DNA of 64,000 nt from Flavipsychrobacter sp. (GTDB taxonomy: Bacteria; Bacteroidota; Bacteroidia; Chitinophagales; Chitinophagaceae): contig JAJNBJ010000008.1 of the NCBI GenBank assembly GCA_021155965.1, forward strand, positions 1-64,000, in the 5' to 3' direction. Below are positions 31,197-41,852 of this stretch, in pieces. The notes under the pieces are model-generated. The model was not told where the DNA came from. It did no database searches and worked only from the letters and a program-made list of their open reading frames with translations. Numbering within the stretch: position 1 is the stretch's first letter; each line of letters starts with the position of its first letter. The position numbers and the translations under genes are program-made.

Positions 31197-33134
31197 TTAA
31201 CGCCGAATAAGCTGCTCATATTTTATTGCTGAATCAACTTTTCCCATTTCCCTGTATGATTTTGCAATTACTTCATATATAGGCGTATAATTTTCTTGCG
31301 GCACATTCATTTCCTCTTTAAAGTTTACGATTGCCGAATCGAATTTATGCATACGTAAATAAGAGAGACCAATATTTCGATAATTACCTGGTATGTCAGG
31401 GCGTAACTGGGTTATTTTTTTAAAGTAAATAATAGCATCAGAAAATTTGCTGCGTTCAAAATTTATTACGCCAAGACAGTCTAATACCTTACTGTTAGAA
31501 GAATCCAGAAGTATTGCCTTTTTTGCATAGGCCTCCGCTAGGTCGAACATGTTTTTTCTAATGTAAAGTTGACTTAACCCTGCATAAGCATCTGCATAAT
31601 TGGGATATATTGCAATAGCACGTTCAAAATAGCCAATCGCTTTTTCAAGCATGCGAGATTTTACATCTGATCTTAAGTTTTCATTACCCAAATTGTTACT
31701 AAGCAGAACTCCCATGTTGCGATGCAAGCCTGCGTTTTCAGGAGCATTCTCAATATCAGCTTTGTACAAAACATAATCATTTTCCCAGTCTTTATTACGG
31801 GAGATTGTTATGCTTACGAAAATTATTACAACCGGTACAAGCAGGAGTAATGCTCTTGTGTTTGTTAGAATAGAAAGCCTGTGAACACCATTCTCTTGTT
31901 TTATCGAACTGGAAGACAACTTTTCGATAAACAGCGCAATTAATAAACAAAAACCAACGGAGGCAAAAAACAGGAACCGTTCAGCGAGAATTGCTGGAAT
32001 GAGAAAAAAAACATTGGAAAACAGTGCGATCGTAACGAGGTAAAATAAAATGCCAAAGGCCAACATGTCATTCTTAAATTTAACTAACCGATACAGTCCG
32101 TAAATAGATAGGAACAAATAAAGTACCAGGGACAAAAGCACCCAAATTTCATCGAAACTTGCGAACGGAATTGTAGAGAATGAATAACTGCTTACAAGAG
32201 GGTAAGGAAAAAACAACAATTTTACGTAATAACCACAGCAAAGTACTGCAGTTGCAAGACGAGAAGCACCAGTTGGTGCACTAACTAATTGATTATGAAT
32301 AAAAGGTATAGCAGTTTCATTGTCAAAAGGAAGCGTTCCTTTCAATATTATCGACCTGATAAAAAGGAATGCAGTAAGAGTTATCACCGTAACTGCAACT
32401 ATCTTAATGCTATGCTTCCGATTTCCAGAACGATAAAAGAAAAAAATCAATGGAATGACTATCAAAAAAGAAATAGACGTTTCTTTCGACAAAAGCGACA
32501 AAAACAAACCTAAACCACCAATAATTAACCGGATATTTTTCCTGTCTTCAAAAAATGCTAAGAACGAGTTAACCGACCAAAATGCAAAGAAAAAGCATAA
32601 CAACTCATCACGGCTTTTTATATTGGCGACAACCTCTGTGTGTACCGGATGGACAGCAAAAAGTAAAGATGCAATAAAGGCCACTGCAGTCTTTTGTTGC
32701 TCCATAAGTTTGTCAAAGAATAGAAAGAGCATGATCACACAGCCCAAAAACAGGAGGATATTGATCAAGTGTCCGGTTACCGGATTATTCCCGAACAACT
32801 CATTTTCTACTGCAAACATCACTAATGCAAGAGGGCGATAAGTATCATTAGCTTCTGTTACAACCCCTTGCATATGGGGCGTTGTTAATAACGTAGGAAT
32901 GCCACTGACACCCATGTTGACAAACCTATTGTATGAGATAAACAGATCATCATCTCCAGCGTACCCATTGCTCAGGGTATTTGCGTAAACAAGAAAAGAT
33001 AATATACCCAGGAAGATGCAAAGTATTATCTTAGTCGAGATGCCCTTGCGGACGATCTCAATTTTTTTCTCCAGTGGTTTATTTGTTATCGGAACAACCT
33101 TATTGATTGGATTTTGTTCTTTTTTCTTAGTCAT
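31197..33134 (-). CDS. TMTC-like polytopic GT-C protein with C-terminal TPR repeats
   Basis: A 645-residue membrane protein. About ten or more transmembrane helices fill residues 30-455. The first loop has GYAGDDDLFI and NDTYRPLALVMFAVENELFG, the acidic GT-C signature also seen in TMTC/O-mannosyltransferase-like proteins. The C-terminal 180 residues are about five TPR units (for example AIYPNYADAYAGLSQLYIRK and QLRPDIPGNYRNIGLSYLRM). Such proteins are thought to transfer sugars from polyprenyl-phosphate donors, but activity in bacteria is little studied. The gene is more AT-rich than its neighbours. Convergent with the ars operon. Confidence 0.8.
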   Translation of the reverse strand: MTKKKEQNPINKVVPITNKPLEKKIEIVRKGISTKIILCIFLGILSFLVYANTLSNGYAGDDDLFISYNRFVNMGVSGIPTLLTTPHMQGVVTEANDTYRPLALVMFAVENELFGNNPVTGHLINILLFLGCVIMLFLFFDKLMEQQKTAVAFIASLLFAVHPVHTEVVANIKSRDELLCFFFAFWSVNSFLAFFEDRKNIRLIIGGLGLFLSLLSKETSISFLIVIPLIFFFYRSGNRKHSIKIVAVTVITLTAFLFIRSIILKGTLPFDNETAIPFIHNQLVSAPTGASRLATAVLCCGYYVKLLFFPYPLVSSYSFSTIPFASFDEIWVLLSLVLYLFLSIYGLYRLVKFKNDMLAFGILFYLVTIALFSNVFFLIPAILAERFLFFASVGFCLLIALFIEKLSSSSIKQENGVHRLSILTNTRALLLLVPVVIIFVSITISRNKDWENDYVLYKADIENAPENAGLHRNMGVLLSNNLGNENLRSDVKSRMLEKAIGYFERAIAIYPNYADAYAGLSQLYIRKNMFDLAEAYAKKAILLDSSNSKVLDCLGVINFERSKFSDAIIYFKKITQLRPDIPGNYRNIGLSYLRMHKFDSAIVNFKEEMNVPQENYTPIYEVIAKSYREMGKVDSAIKYEQLIRR

Positions 33135-33304
33135 GTAGGCACTTGGCGAATAAGAAAGTAAAATACATTCTTCTGCATATTGCTCAAAATATTTTTACGC
33201 AAACTATTTTTATCCTCCAAGCCGCCCTCAAAATAAAAAATAGTACAAGCAAAAAAACAGTCTTTTTTTGCGCTACAAAACCACTAAAAATTGTGCAAAA
33301 GACC

Positions 33305-34054
33305 CTACCGTTGCTGCTGCTGGTACCTCTGCTGCATTTGCTGTATATACTGCTGGCGTTGCTCGGGCGTCATGTTTTGTATATCCTGCGGGCTTGGGGC
33401 TGTGTAGCCACCGGGCATTTGTGCCCCCACCGATTTTTTATACCCGGCCAGGCTCAGCAGCGCTGCATTAATGTCGCGCCTTTCGGCCTTTACCAGGTCC
33501 ATCTGCAACTTTTCTTTTCCCTCCCCGTTCACCAGCATGCGCACCACAAAACCGTCTGCGCCCTTCTCCTTCAGCTTATTAAAAAAGCCCGATCCACCCA
33601 GGTACTGGCTTTTCACATCTGTATATCTTGAATAATCAGCAATGTCTTTCGATAGCCACATATCCATCACCTTTTGCGTGCGCTTGTTCTTCACCTTTAT
33701 GTGAACGCTGTTATAATTATTCACCCGCTCATTACCAACCACGGTCACGTCATAATCATCACGGTCACTATTCTCTCCCTGCGACTGGCCCATACTCATT
33801 TCAGAATAGGTCTTATCCCTGTCATTGAGCATATACACCGTATTAGGTGTGCTGTTCAGCAAAAGCGTGATCACCGAAAAACCACCACCGGCATTCATGG
33901 TCATCTCGCTCCGGGTGTCCCCGCCCGAACAATACGACTTACTGACACCATTCATGGAGCTGGATGTGATCTTGAATTCGAGATATACGCCATCTTTTGC
34001 AGAAACATTGGCACAGAAAAAGAATGCGATAACGCAGAGGTAGATGCTTCTCAT
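33305..34054 (-). CDS. DUF4412 secreted protein
   Basis: A 249-residue protein with a signal peptide (MRSIYLCVIAFFFCANVSA). It fits DUF4412, a Bacteroidota periplasmic/outer-membrane family of unknown function: YLEFKITSSSMNGVSKSYCS, then SEMTMNAGGGFSVITLLLN and YMLNDRDKTYSEM. The C-terminus is Gln- and Met-rich (QNMTPEQRQQYIQQMQQRYQ), a low-complexity tail common in this family. It lies 50 bp downstream of the pbp1A gene on the same strand and may be read with it. Confidence 0.78.
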   Translation of the reverse strand: MRSIYLCVIAFFFCANVSAKDGVYLEFKITSSSMNGVSKSYCSGGDTRSEMTMNAGGGFSVITLLLNSTPNTVYMLNDRDKTYSEMSMGQSQGENSDRDDYDVTVVGNERVNNYNSVHIKVKNKRTQKVMDMWLSKDIADYSRYTDVKSQYLGGSGFFNKLKEKGADGFVVRMLVNGEGKEKLQMDLVKAERRDINAALLSLAGYKKSVGAQMPGGYTAPSPQDIQNMTPEQRQQYIQQMQQRYQQQQR

Positions 34055-34104
34055 AACAGTATGCTTTAAATGTTAGACAATGAACCTGAATATACAAAAT
34101 ATTA

Positions 34105-36417
34105 TTACCGTTCATTTACATCCTCATCTTCCACATGCCCGCTGTGCTCACTGGATTCAGCACCTTTTTCAAGGTCTTTGCGGTCTGCGCTGGTAGGGTC
34201 GGTCGCATCACAATCGTTAAAGCCATCCGGCGCTTTAAAGGTAGCTGCGGGGTCTATATTCAGGCTTTTATCTGCCCACACTCTTTTCATAAAGAGCGCC
34301 CATATAGGCAGTGCCGAAGCAGCGCCCTGCCCCAGATCCTCCCGCCTGAACCGGAACTCACGGTCGTCGCAGCCAACCCAGGCGCCTGCCATCAGGTCGG
34401 GTGCATACCCCAGGAACCATGCATCTGCCTGGTTGCTGGTTGTTCCGGTTTTGCCGGCAATATCAGCAGTAACATTGTATCTAAACCGCATGCGGGCGCC
34501 GGTGCCGCCACCCGCAACTACATTGCGCATCAGTTTCACCATCTTAAATGCTGTATTAGGGTTGATCACCTCCTTCTGCACCGATGCAAAGCTCTTCACC
34601 AGCATACCATTCTTATCCTCTATCTTACTGATAAAGAAAGGCTGAGTATGAACCCCTTTACCGGGAAACATGCTGTATGCACCCATCATCTCGAACAACG
34701 AAATGTCTGATACGCCAAGCGCCATAGAGGGCACTTTATCTATCCGGCTGGTAACACCACATTTATGGATAAAATCTGCAAAAGCTTCTATTCCTACCTG
34801 CTTCAGCATATACAGCGCCGCATTATTGATAGACTTAGCCAATGCAATTTTCATGGGCACTTCAGCAGGATATACAACGGGGTTATCTGCATCATACAGC
34901 GTTGTCATAGTAGGGAATTCCTGCGGTGCAGTGGATACAACACCACATGGGCTCCATCCGTTATCAACAGCAAGCGAGTACAGCAAAGGCTTGATGGTAG
35001 AGCCTACCTGGCGCTTTGTGTTCACGTTCACGTGGTCATACATGAAGTAGTTATGGTCTATGCCGCCTACCCAGGCTTTCACCTCACCGGTTGCGGGATC
35101 CATTGCCATAAAACCACATTGCAGGAACAGCTTCATGTACTTGATCGAATCAATAGGGCTCATCACGGTATCCTTATAATGCATTTTGTTCCAGGCAAAC
35201 ACACGCATTTTTATCGGCACGCGCATCATCGCCATAGCTTTTGCTTCCGACATATCCTGGCTGCGGAAATTCTGGTACCTGTCCGACTGCTTTATGGATT
35301 GTGCAAGTATATTCTTGATAGACGCCGACCTTTCCCAAACCGTTCCGTCTTTGTAGCCGGCCTGCCCTATAAACACAGTCTGCCAATTGGAAAGATGCTC
35401 ATGTACAGCTTCTTCTGCATAACGCTGCATGCGCACATCAAGTGTGGTCCATATTTTCAGCCCGTCTTTGTATATATCGTACGGCGTGCCGTCAGGCTTC
35501 TTCATGTCCTTTATCACTTGCTTCACCTGCTGTTCCACTACCTGTCTGAAGTAGGGCGCTATACCGTCGTGGTAATCTATTTTATGATAGTCAAGCGGAG
35601 TTTCCCCGTCTTTTAAGGTCTCCACCTGTTCCTTTGTAATATAGTTGTACTTATACATTTGCTCCAGCACCACATTACGCCTTTCCCTGGCCCTTTGCGG
35701 GTGGCTGCGGGGATTATAAATAGTGTTCCCCTTCAGCATACCAACCAGTACTGCGGCTTCATCAACCGAAACGCTGTCCGGCATTTTATTGTAAAAAGTG
35801 AGTGATGCATTCTTAATGCCAAATACATTATCGCCAAAAGGCACTGTATTCAGGTACATGGTGATGATCTCGTTCTTGGTCAGGTTGCGCTCCAGCTTCA
35901 CAGCAAGCACCCACTCCTTAAGCTTCATAAATGGCAGCCACCAGGCACTTTGGCTCTGCCTCGGGAACAGGTTCTTAGCCAGCTGTTGCGTTATGGTAGA
36001 TGAACCACGTTTTTTCCGTTCCAGTATATAAACAGGAATTGCAATGGTAGCAATAGGGTCTATACCGGCATGCTCATAAAAACGGGCGTCTTCGGTAGCG
36101 AGCAGCGCCTGTATAATGTTGGGTGAAATTTCTGAGAACTTACTGTTCGACCTGTCTGTAACATAATAACGGCCAAGTAACGTGCCATCGGCTGCATATA
36201 CATCAGACGATATGGCGCTCTGCGGGTTTTCCAGTTCTGCAAGCGATGGCATATAACCTACCATGCCATGCTCAATTGCAATAACCAGCGAAATAAAAAC
36301 CAGGAAAAAGAAAATAAAAGTTATCCAAAGGGCACGTATCCACTTCCTGCTTTTGCGCGGTTCAGCCTTGTTCTCTGCCTGTTTGCTTTTATAAATATTG
36401 TTTGGCCTGTTGTCCAT
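34105..36417 (-). CDS. Penicillin-binding protein 1A (bifunctional)
   Basis: An inner-membrane peptidoglycan synthase with glycosyltransferase and transpeptidase domains. A single N-terminal helix (about residues 27-50) precedes the GT51 domain with ATEDARFYEHAGIDP (catalytic Glu), GSSTITQQLAKNLF and the EMYLN-like ITMYLNTVPFG. The transpeptidase domain has the SxxK serine in GSTIKPLLYS, SxN in KSINNAAL, and KTG in GKTGTTSNQADAW. The 770-residue length is typical of class A PBP (mrcA/ponA-like). It lies 14 bp downstream of the TgpA-like gene on the same strand, so the two are probably one envelope operon. Confidence 0.97.
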   Translation of the reverse strand: MDNRPNNIYKSKQAENKAEPRKSRKWIRALWITFIFFFLVFISLVIAIEHGMVGYMPSLAELENPQSAISSDVYAADGTLLGRYYVTDRSNSKFSEISPNIIQALLATEDARFYEHAGIDPIATIAIPVYILERKKRGSSTITQQLAKNLFPRQSQSAWWLPFMKLKEWVLAVKLERNLTKNEIITMYLNTVPFGDNVFGIKNASLTFYNKMPDSVSVDEAAVLVGMLKGNTIYNPRSHPQRARERRNVVLEQMYKYNYITKEQVETLKDGETPLDYHKIDYHDGIAPYFRQVVEQQVKQVIKDMKKPDGTPYDIYKDGLKIWTTLDVRMQRYAEEAVHEHLSNWQTVFIGQAGYKDGTVWERSASIKNILAQSIKQSDRYQNFRSQDMSEAKAMAMMRVPIKMRVFAWNKMHYKDTVMSPIDSIKYMKLFLQCGFMAMDPATGEVKAWVGGIDHNYFMYDHVNVNTKRQVGSTIKPLLYSLAVDNGWSPCGVVSTAPQEFPTMTTLYDADNPVVYPAEVPMKIALAKSINNAALYMLKQVGIEAFADFIHKCGVTSRIDKVPSMALGVSDISLFEMMGAYSMFPGKGVHTQPFFISKIEDKNGMLVKSFASVQKEVINPNTAFKMVKLMRNVVAGGGTGARMRFRYNVTADIAGKTGTTSNQADAWFLGYAPDLMAGAWVGCDDREFRFRREDLGQGAASALPIWALFMKRVWADKSLNIDPAATFKAPDGFNDCDATDPTSADRKDLEKGAESSEHSGHVEDEDVNER

Positions 36418-36431
36418 GAATAGCTACAAAT

Positions 36432-39050
36432 TTACATTTCTTTTTCATCCTCTGGCATCACAAAAAAGCTGGCGCTCCTTACTGGGTTCAGGAAGCCTCC
36501 CAAACGCTTACCCCTACCTATTTTACTACGCACAGTTTTGAAGAATGGCGTTAAGAACCCGGAAACATATTGCTGTTCCTGCACATTTAAAGACTGCTTA
36601 GCGTATTTTTTCTTTAAATATACATTCATAAAGGCCGTGAGCGATGTTCCCAGTTGCGGGTCCACAACTTCACGGGCATATTGCATAGGCGTTTTTGTGC
36701 CCCGGTTTATACCTGCCATATGCAGGTAGTAGGTGGCCGCACGGTATGCCCAATATGGTTTATTGCCATCAGCACGGGCATTGTTGTAACGCATTATATA
36801 ATACAGCAGTATTAATTCGGGCAGTAAAAGCAAAAACAGCAGTATAGCACCAATAGAACCTAATGCTATCCATAACATTTGCTTCTTAGATACCGGCTTT
36901 GGCTTGGCCGCTATCTTCTGCTTTTCCTTTTGTTTTATTGCATCTTTCTTTTTCAGGTACACCTCATCAATAGGTGTGTATTCCGGGAAACGTTTAAGTA
37001 TATCATTGCCTTTGTCCAGCGGGGTTGCCTCAATTTTTTTCATGGCATCCGCATAAGATACTGCTGTGCCTTCATCTCCCTTTTTCATTGCACCTAAAGG
37101 CATAGCAACGCTGTCCCTGTATATCACCGCCACTTTCATATCCATTTGCACGGTTACAGGTGCAGGCAGCTTATACTCCTTGTCATGAAACACAAACTGC
37201 TTCACAGACATCTGCAATATCTTCTTAATCGTGTCCACGCTTTCCACTATGCCATCTGCCGCCAGCCATGCTTTAGGCGGCTGCATAGGTGGTGTGCCAT
37301 CCGGTTGAGGCGTAGGGCGTTCTTCGTTGTCATTGCCTACCGTGGTATCAAAATCCAGCCAGCCATAGCCCGGAAAATACACCTGCACCCATGCATGCGC
37401 CTGGTTGGCATAATACCAGTACCACCCCTTGTTTTTATCGCTGCGGTCTTCGGTAAGGAACCCAACAGCTATACGCGATGGTATACCCAATGACCGGAGC
37501 ATAAATAAGGTAGCGCCAGCATAATAAGCGCAGTATCCTTTATGGTTCTCATTCAGGAAGTACATGAGCTTGGAAGCACTTGGCAGATCAGGCACACCCG
37601 GGTTATCGGTATATTTATATATACGTTCGCCATTCTCATCCTTTGCCAGGAAGTAATTCCTGATGGCTATAACCTTATCAACGGGTGTACGGGCAGTATC
37701 TGTTATTTTATGGGCCAGCGCAGTTATAGAGCCGAATTTTTCATTGCCCGGCATGAACGTATAATACTGCATGAACTTACTGTCCATACCTTTATAATCT
37801 TTTACCTCCCTCAACACCTCGAACCTTTGCTCCTGGAACTGCTGGATCTGCGGGTTCTGTGCATTATAAACAAAGTATGCACTGTTCAACACCGAAACAT
37901 ACCCTTTAGCACGGAAGGCTGATTTGAATTCATTCCTGAAGTCTTTTTCAATAGTTATTGGCTGAACGAAAAAACCAACATTAGGCGCAAGGTAGGTGCT
38001 TGGCGAAAGCATTTTGCTATATACTTCGATCTCCACCGTTTGGCGCAGTTTGGGGCCAAGGCTGTTCTTGATAACAGATGAATCTACCCGGGTAGAGAAC
38101 AAGGGTATTTTCGATGGGTCGGGTTCAAACAGGTCGTTGTATGGAATTGTTGAATCACGCTCAAAAGTCTCGGTGAGCGTATCGAACTTAGTGAAGTAAA
38201 ATGCGGTAAGGTATAATGGATTGGGAATTTCCGTTCCGGGGAAAAAATTGTCTATATGTGCGCAGAATAGTAACTGTTTGCTGCGGCTGAGCGCACTGCT
38301 TAGCCTGGAGTAGTCTTTAAGATCAAAGGTACCATCCTTATTTTCCTTAAGCATGCCGCCCTTGCCTTCCTTACCTCCGCCGCCATAGTTGCTAACCACC
38401 TCTTTTATCTGGCCGGTCATTGCCCAGATCACGCCACCGAGGATCAATGCAGCTAATAATCCAAAAATTGCCAGCCTGCGCGATAAATACCACCAGAATT
38501 TTTGCGACTTGTCCTTGTAGTTATATATCTGCTCTGCTGTGAAGACAATGTAGATAGCATACAGAAGTGCCGGGGTGAATGCTTTCAAAAAAGCCAGCGC
38601 CGAATCATTGTTTGCCTTTGCTATCAGTAATATGCAACCTGTTAGCAGCGATGCCGCTATGAATACCGAAGCGTACCGCAACCTGGTAAAGCCCCAGCCA
38701 ACAAGCCAGCCGAAAGAAAACAAATAGGCAAACACCTGGAAACGCCGCGCAATAAAAAAAGCATCGAACTCGCCTATTGCATATTTATCTATTCCTTTAT
38801 AAACAGAATACAGTGCAATGATGAGTATTAAAAAAGTAGGAACGAACCGGAACCTGAATGAATAAAAAAGTGTTGCCAATCCCATGCCTCCTGCCAGGTA
38901 TAATGTCTGCTGCATTGCCTGGTTCTGCAGTATGGAAAAATGTTCGTTGATATTGACCAACAGAAAATAACCTGCCGCAGCCGTTGGCAGTACCAGGAAG
39001 ATGAGCTTTGCAAGCATCTCGTTTATTGGCGCGGCACGTTCGATCCTCAT
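36432..39050 (-). CDS. TgpA-like membrane transglutaminase
   Basis: An 872-residue inner-membrane protein. About six helices occupy residues 10-225. A large extracytoplasmic part then holds a transglutaminase core with the triad visible in order: Cys in HKGYCAYYAGATLFMLRSLG, His in NQAHAWVQVYFPG, Asp in GWLDFDTTVG (about residues 500-590). A further helix (about 720-745) is followed by a cytosolic DUF4129-like tail. This is the DUF3488-Tgl-DUF4129 layout of TgpA, whose target is the cell wall or membrane proteins. Just upstream of pbp1A, which fits a wall-related role. The substrate is unknown. Confidence 0.85.
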   Translation of the reverse strand: MRIERAAPINEMLAKLIFLVLPTAAAGYFLLVNINEHFSILQNQAMQQTLYLAGGMGLATLFYSFRFRFVPTFLILIIALYSVYKGIDKYAIGEFDAFFIARRFQVFAYLFSFGWLVGWGFTRLRYASVFIAASLLTGCILLIAKANNDSALAFLKAFTPALLYAIYIVFTAEQIYNYKDKSQKFWWYLSRRLAIFGLLAALILGGVIWAMTGQIKEVVSNYGGGGKEGKGGMLKENKDGTFDLKDYSRLSSALSRSKQLLFCAHIDNFFPGTEIPNPLYLTAFYFTKFDTLTETFERDSTIPYNDLFEPDPSKIPLFSTRVDSSVIKNSLGPKLRQTVEIEVYSKMLSPSTYLAPNVGFFVQPITIEKDFRNEFKSAFRAKGYVSVLNSAYFVYNAQNPQIQQFQEQRFEVLREVKDYKGMDSKFMQYYTFMPGNEKFGSITALAHKITDTARTPVDKVIAIRNYFLAKDENGERIYKYTDNPGVPDLPSASKLMYFLNENHKGYCAYYAGATLFMLRSLGIPSRIAVGFLTEDRSDKNKGWYWYYANQAHAWVQVYFPGYGWLDFDTTVGNDNEERPTPQPDGTPPMQPPKAWLAADGIVESVDTIKKILQMSVKQFVFHDKEYKLPAPVTVQMDMKVAVIYRDSVAMPLGAMKKGDEGTAVSYADAMKKIEATPLDKGNDILKRFPEYTPIDEVYLKKKDAIKQKEKQKIAAKPKPVSKKQMLWIALGSIGAILLFLLLLPELILLYYIMRYNNARADGNKPYWAYRAATYYLHMAGINRGTKTPMQYAREVVDPQLGTSLTAFMNVYLKKKYAKQSLNVQEQQYVSGFLTPFFKTVRSKIGRGKRLGGFLNPVRSASFFVMPEDEKEM

Positions 39051-39244
39051 AATTAAAACCGTATTACAGGCTTTTCCTTTTCTTTAATGGATAAATATAG
39101 TAGAAAATTGCAGGGTAATTTGTTAAAACTCGCCGCCTTAACCTGCATTCATATAAAATTCACACTATCATGTAATCGCCTTAGAACCCGCTATGAGATA
39201 ATCCTTTGGTAAAGAGCACAAAAATTATCTAATTTTATGTACGT

Positions 39245-39748
39245 ATGGAACAGATCAAATGGACCGCAAGAAAATTTACATTCGGGTATGACAAAGGATA
39301 TACCCCCTTCTTCCTGGAACGTTTAAAAGCTACTGCTCCACGGCTTGAGGAATTATTTAGTAATACTGATGAAGTCAATGCTTCTAAAAAAGCCGGTGAA
39401 GGCTGGTCGGCAAAAGAGCACCTGGGGCACCTTAGTGATCTCGAAATATTACATGATGGACGAATTGATGATTTTATTGCCGGTGCGCCTATTTTACGTG
39501 CAGCCGATATGAGCAATAAGGCAACTTACGCCGCTGAGCACAATGAGCTATCCATCTCATATTTATTGAACCATTTTCGCGAGGGCAGGAATAATTTTAT
39601 TAAAAGGGTACAAACCCTGGAGGACGACTACTTCAAAAAAGTATCATTACACCCCCGCCTACAGCAACAGGTAACAATTACAGATATTTTGTTCTTTATT
39701 GCCGAACATGACAACCATCATCTTTTACGCATAGCAGAAGCTTTATAA
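39245..39748 (+). CDS. DinB-superfamily protein
   Basis: A 167-residue four-helix-bundle protein of the DinB/YfiT type, a family of metal-dependent thiol transferases and DNA-damage-induced proteins. Metal-ligand candidates are in WSAKEHLGHLSDLEILHDGR and in the C-terminal IAEHDNHHLLRI, which together give the three-His set. A TTTG (39205-39208) and a TAATTTTA (39230-39237), 21 bp apart, may be its promoter. Divergent from the transglutaminase gene. The specific thiol or substrate is unknown. Confidence 0.85.
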   Translation: MEQIKWTARKFTFGYDKGYTPFFLERLKATAPRLEELFSNTDEVNASKKAGEGWSAKEHLGHLSDLEILHDGRIDDFIAGAPILRAADMSNKATYAAEHNELSISYLLNHFREGRNNFIKRVQTLEDDYFKKVSLHPRLQQQVTITDILFFIAEHDNHHLLRIAEAL

Positions 39749-39773
39749 TTGCATCATTGTTTTAAATCACGAT

Positions 39774-39962
39774 ATGAATAAATCGGTCATTATCCTCATC
39801 AGTATCATCTGGCTGCTTTGCTCCATATATTATACGCTGGCAAAGATCAACGATCTGCCATATGCACAATATGCTATGGCGGGAACATGGGTAGCTAGCT
39901 TCCTGTTACTGGGATGCATCATTATTTATATCAGAAAGCACAAACGCAATAACCGCCAATAG
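39774..39962 (+). CDS. Small two-helix membrane protein
   Basis: 62 residues with hydrophobic helices at about 5-22 and 36-53 and a basic tail (IRKHKRNNRQ). It starts 25 bp after the DinB-like gene, so co-transcription is possible. Function unknown. Confidence 0.55.
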   Translation: MNKSVIILISIIWLLCSIYYTLAKINDLPYAQYAMAGTWVASFLLLGCIIIYIRKHKRNNRQ

Positions 39963-40040
39963 CGGTTTATGAGCTATCTGGTAAAAATTGAATATTTTTG
40001 CAGCCGCCCCCTTACATACTGATCTAATTTTATACTTGCT

Positions 40041-41795
40041 ATGAGAACATGCTTACTGGCCTTACTGGGAATATTGCTTACCTCACAACTATTATTTGCA
40101 CAAAATGAACAGGTAAAACTGCTTGTACAAAGCCCGGATGGGAAAAACGTAAAGCTTGTTTGGTTCCTGTTAAGTGGGAACAAGGATATTACAGGGTTTG
40201 ATATCAAAAGAAAAGAAGGCCTGCAGGATTGGGTGAAACTGAACACAGAACCTATAATACCCGGTGTGTCCATGAAAAGAAGTTTCCTGGCTCTTGGGGC
40301 AACTAAAGGCGAAGAAAGTGTTTTAAAGTCACACCTGTATAAACACCTGGCAAGCCGTAAACTGAAAGAAACTGATGCCCAGTACCTCCAAAAATTGCTT
40401 GGCGACGATAAAATGCTGCAGGAAGTGTCAAAAAAAATTGCTGCAGATTATGAGCTTGCATTAATGCATGGCTTTGCATACCTGGACCATACCATCACTA
40501 AAAAGACAGATTACCAGTATGGCCTTTTTGTTCAGGGTACTAATCAATTACTTGCTAAAGTGACATGGAATTATGGAGAGATCGCCGACCTGAACACTAT
40601 CCAGGAGATAACCTCCAGGGCAACTGCCGGTACCAGCGGCGTGCACGTGATATGGAATGCATCCCTCAGCAAAATGCAAAATGCCAGTGTTGCCGGTTTT
40701 AATATTTACAGGCAAGGCATACGCCTGAACTCCAACCCTATAACCTCATCAAATCCAACCGATCTATCCGAATTCTCATGGTTCGACAGATCAGCAAGCA
40801 GTTCAGTACCGATCCAGTATAGCATTAGTGCGGAATCTATCTTTGGCATAGAAGGTATTATAAAGTCTTATACTTACGATCCCGCCGACCATCCTGCGCG
40901 TTACGCGAAGGCGGAAGTTATTGATGTAAACTCTTTAGGTTACTATTTCAAAGATGGCATCAGTGTTAAGTGGACCTTCCCTAAAGAGTATGAACGTTTC
41001 ATAAAAGGTTTTTACGTCGAAAAAGAAAACATGCCAAATGGGTTCAGCCGTATATCCACACTTCTGGAACCAGCTACACGGTCGTTTGTTGACAAAACAC
41101 CATCTCCCACAAGCGTTTACCTGCGCTTCCAGGTTGTTGCGGTGTACAATGACAGAACGTTAGAACCCGGTATTGAACGCTTATACAGCTATTTCCCGAT
41201 CACTGAACCGCCCCGTCCCCTAAACCTTTATGCAGACATACCAGCAACCGATAAAAAAATTATGATCGGTTTGCATTGGAATAAACAAATAGCCGGGGAT
41301 TCTATTACAGATCACTACAAAGTTTACATCAACGAGCCGGGAAGTGAAAGATTTACGCTTATAAATGAAAATTTCCCTGTCAAGGGCAACAAATATGTTT
41401 ATCGCGTACCGGATGGGATATCAAAGGTGTACCGGTTTTATATTACGGCAGCCAGCAAGGTGGGAACAGAAAGCATCCCGAGCGATACTGTTTCTATGCA
41501 AACACCAAGTTCAGAATTACCCATCCCTATCATCACTAAAGCTGTAAGCGATAGTGTTAAAATAACTGTCCAGTGGCAATACCCGGAGATCTCCGATCTG
41601 AAGGGGTTTATATTATTGCTGAACAACAAAGTTATAGCCGGCGAAAAAGAACTTAAAAAAAATACCCGCCAGTTCGTGGTGATCAAATCTGAGCCCGGCA
41701 ATAATACCTTTACACTTAAGGCTATATCAGAGGGCGGCGGCGTAAGTGAAATATCTTCCCCGGTTTCAGTAACAATACCGGCAGGCACAAAATAA
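40041..41795 (+). CDS. Secreted fibronectin type III-repeat protein
   Basis: A 584-residue protein with a signal peptide (MRTCLLALLGILLTSQLLFAQ). It is built largely of FN3-like beta modules: VHVIWNASLSKMQNASVAGF with NIYRQG, then LHWNKQIAGDSITDHYKVYI, and VQWQYPEISDLKGFILLLN are three clear repeats, each with the W...Y core. The N-terminal 160 residues are less repetitive and helix-rich. No T9SS sorting domain is seen at the C-terminus. It probably works in the periplasm or at the cell surface in binding. Monocistronic, with a strong terminator after it. Confidence 0.72.
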   Translation: MRTCLLALLGILLTSQLLFAQNEQVKLLVQSPDGKNVKLVWFLLSGNKDITGFDIKRKEGLQDWVKLNTEPIIPGVSMKRSFLALGATKGEESVLKSHLYKHLASRKLKETDAQYLQKLLGDDKMLQEVSKKIAADYELALMHGFAYLDHTITKKTDYQYGLFVQGTNQLLAKVTWNYGEIADLNTIQEITSRATAGTSGVHVIWNASLSKMQNASVAGFNIYRQGIRLNSNPITSSNPTDLSEFSWFDRSASSSVPIQYSISAESIFGIEGIIKSYTYDPADHPARYAKAEVIDVNSLGYYFKDGISVKWTFPKEYERFIKGFYVEKENMPNGFSRISTLLEPATRSFVDKTPSPTSVYLRFQVVAVYNDRTLEPGIERLYSYFPITEPPRPLNLYADIPATDKKIMIGLHWNKQIAGDSITDHYKVYINEPGSERFTLINENFPVKGNKYVYRVPDGISKVYRFYITAASKVGTESIPSDTVSMQTPSSELPIPIITKAVSDSVKITVQWQYPEISDLKGFILLLNNKVIAGEKELKKNTRQFVVIKSEPGNNTFTLKAISEGGGVSEISSPVSVTIPAGTK

Positions 41796-41814
41796 ACGAT
41801 GCTCGTGCAATAAA

Positions 41815-41852
41815 AGAAAACGTCCCGGTTGCCGGGACGTTTTCTTTTTCTT
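41815..41852. terminator. Strong bidirectional terminator
   Basis: A perfect 14-bp stem AGAAAACGTCCCGG / CCGGGACGTTTTCT with a 3-nt loop, followed by TTTTCTTTT. It lies between convergent genes ending at 41795 and 41853. Confidence 0.9.
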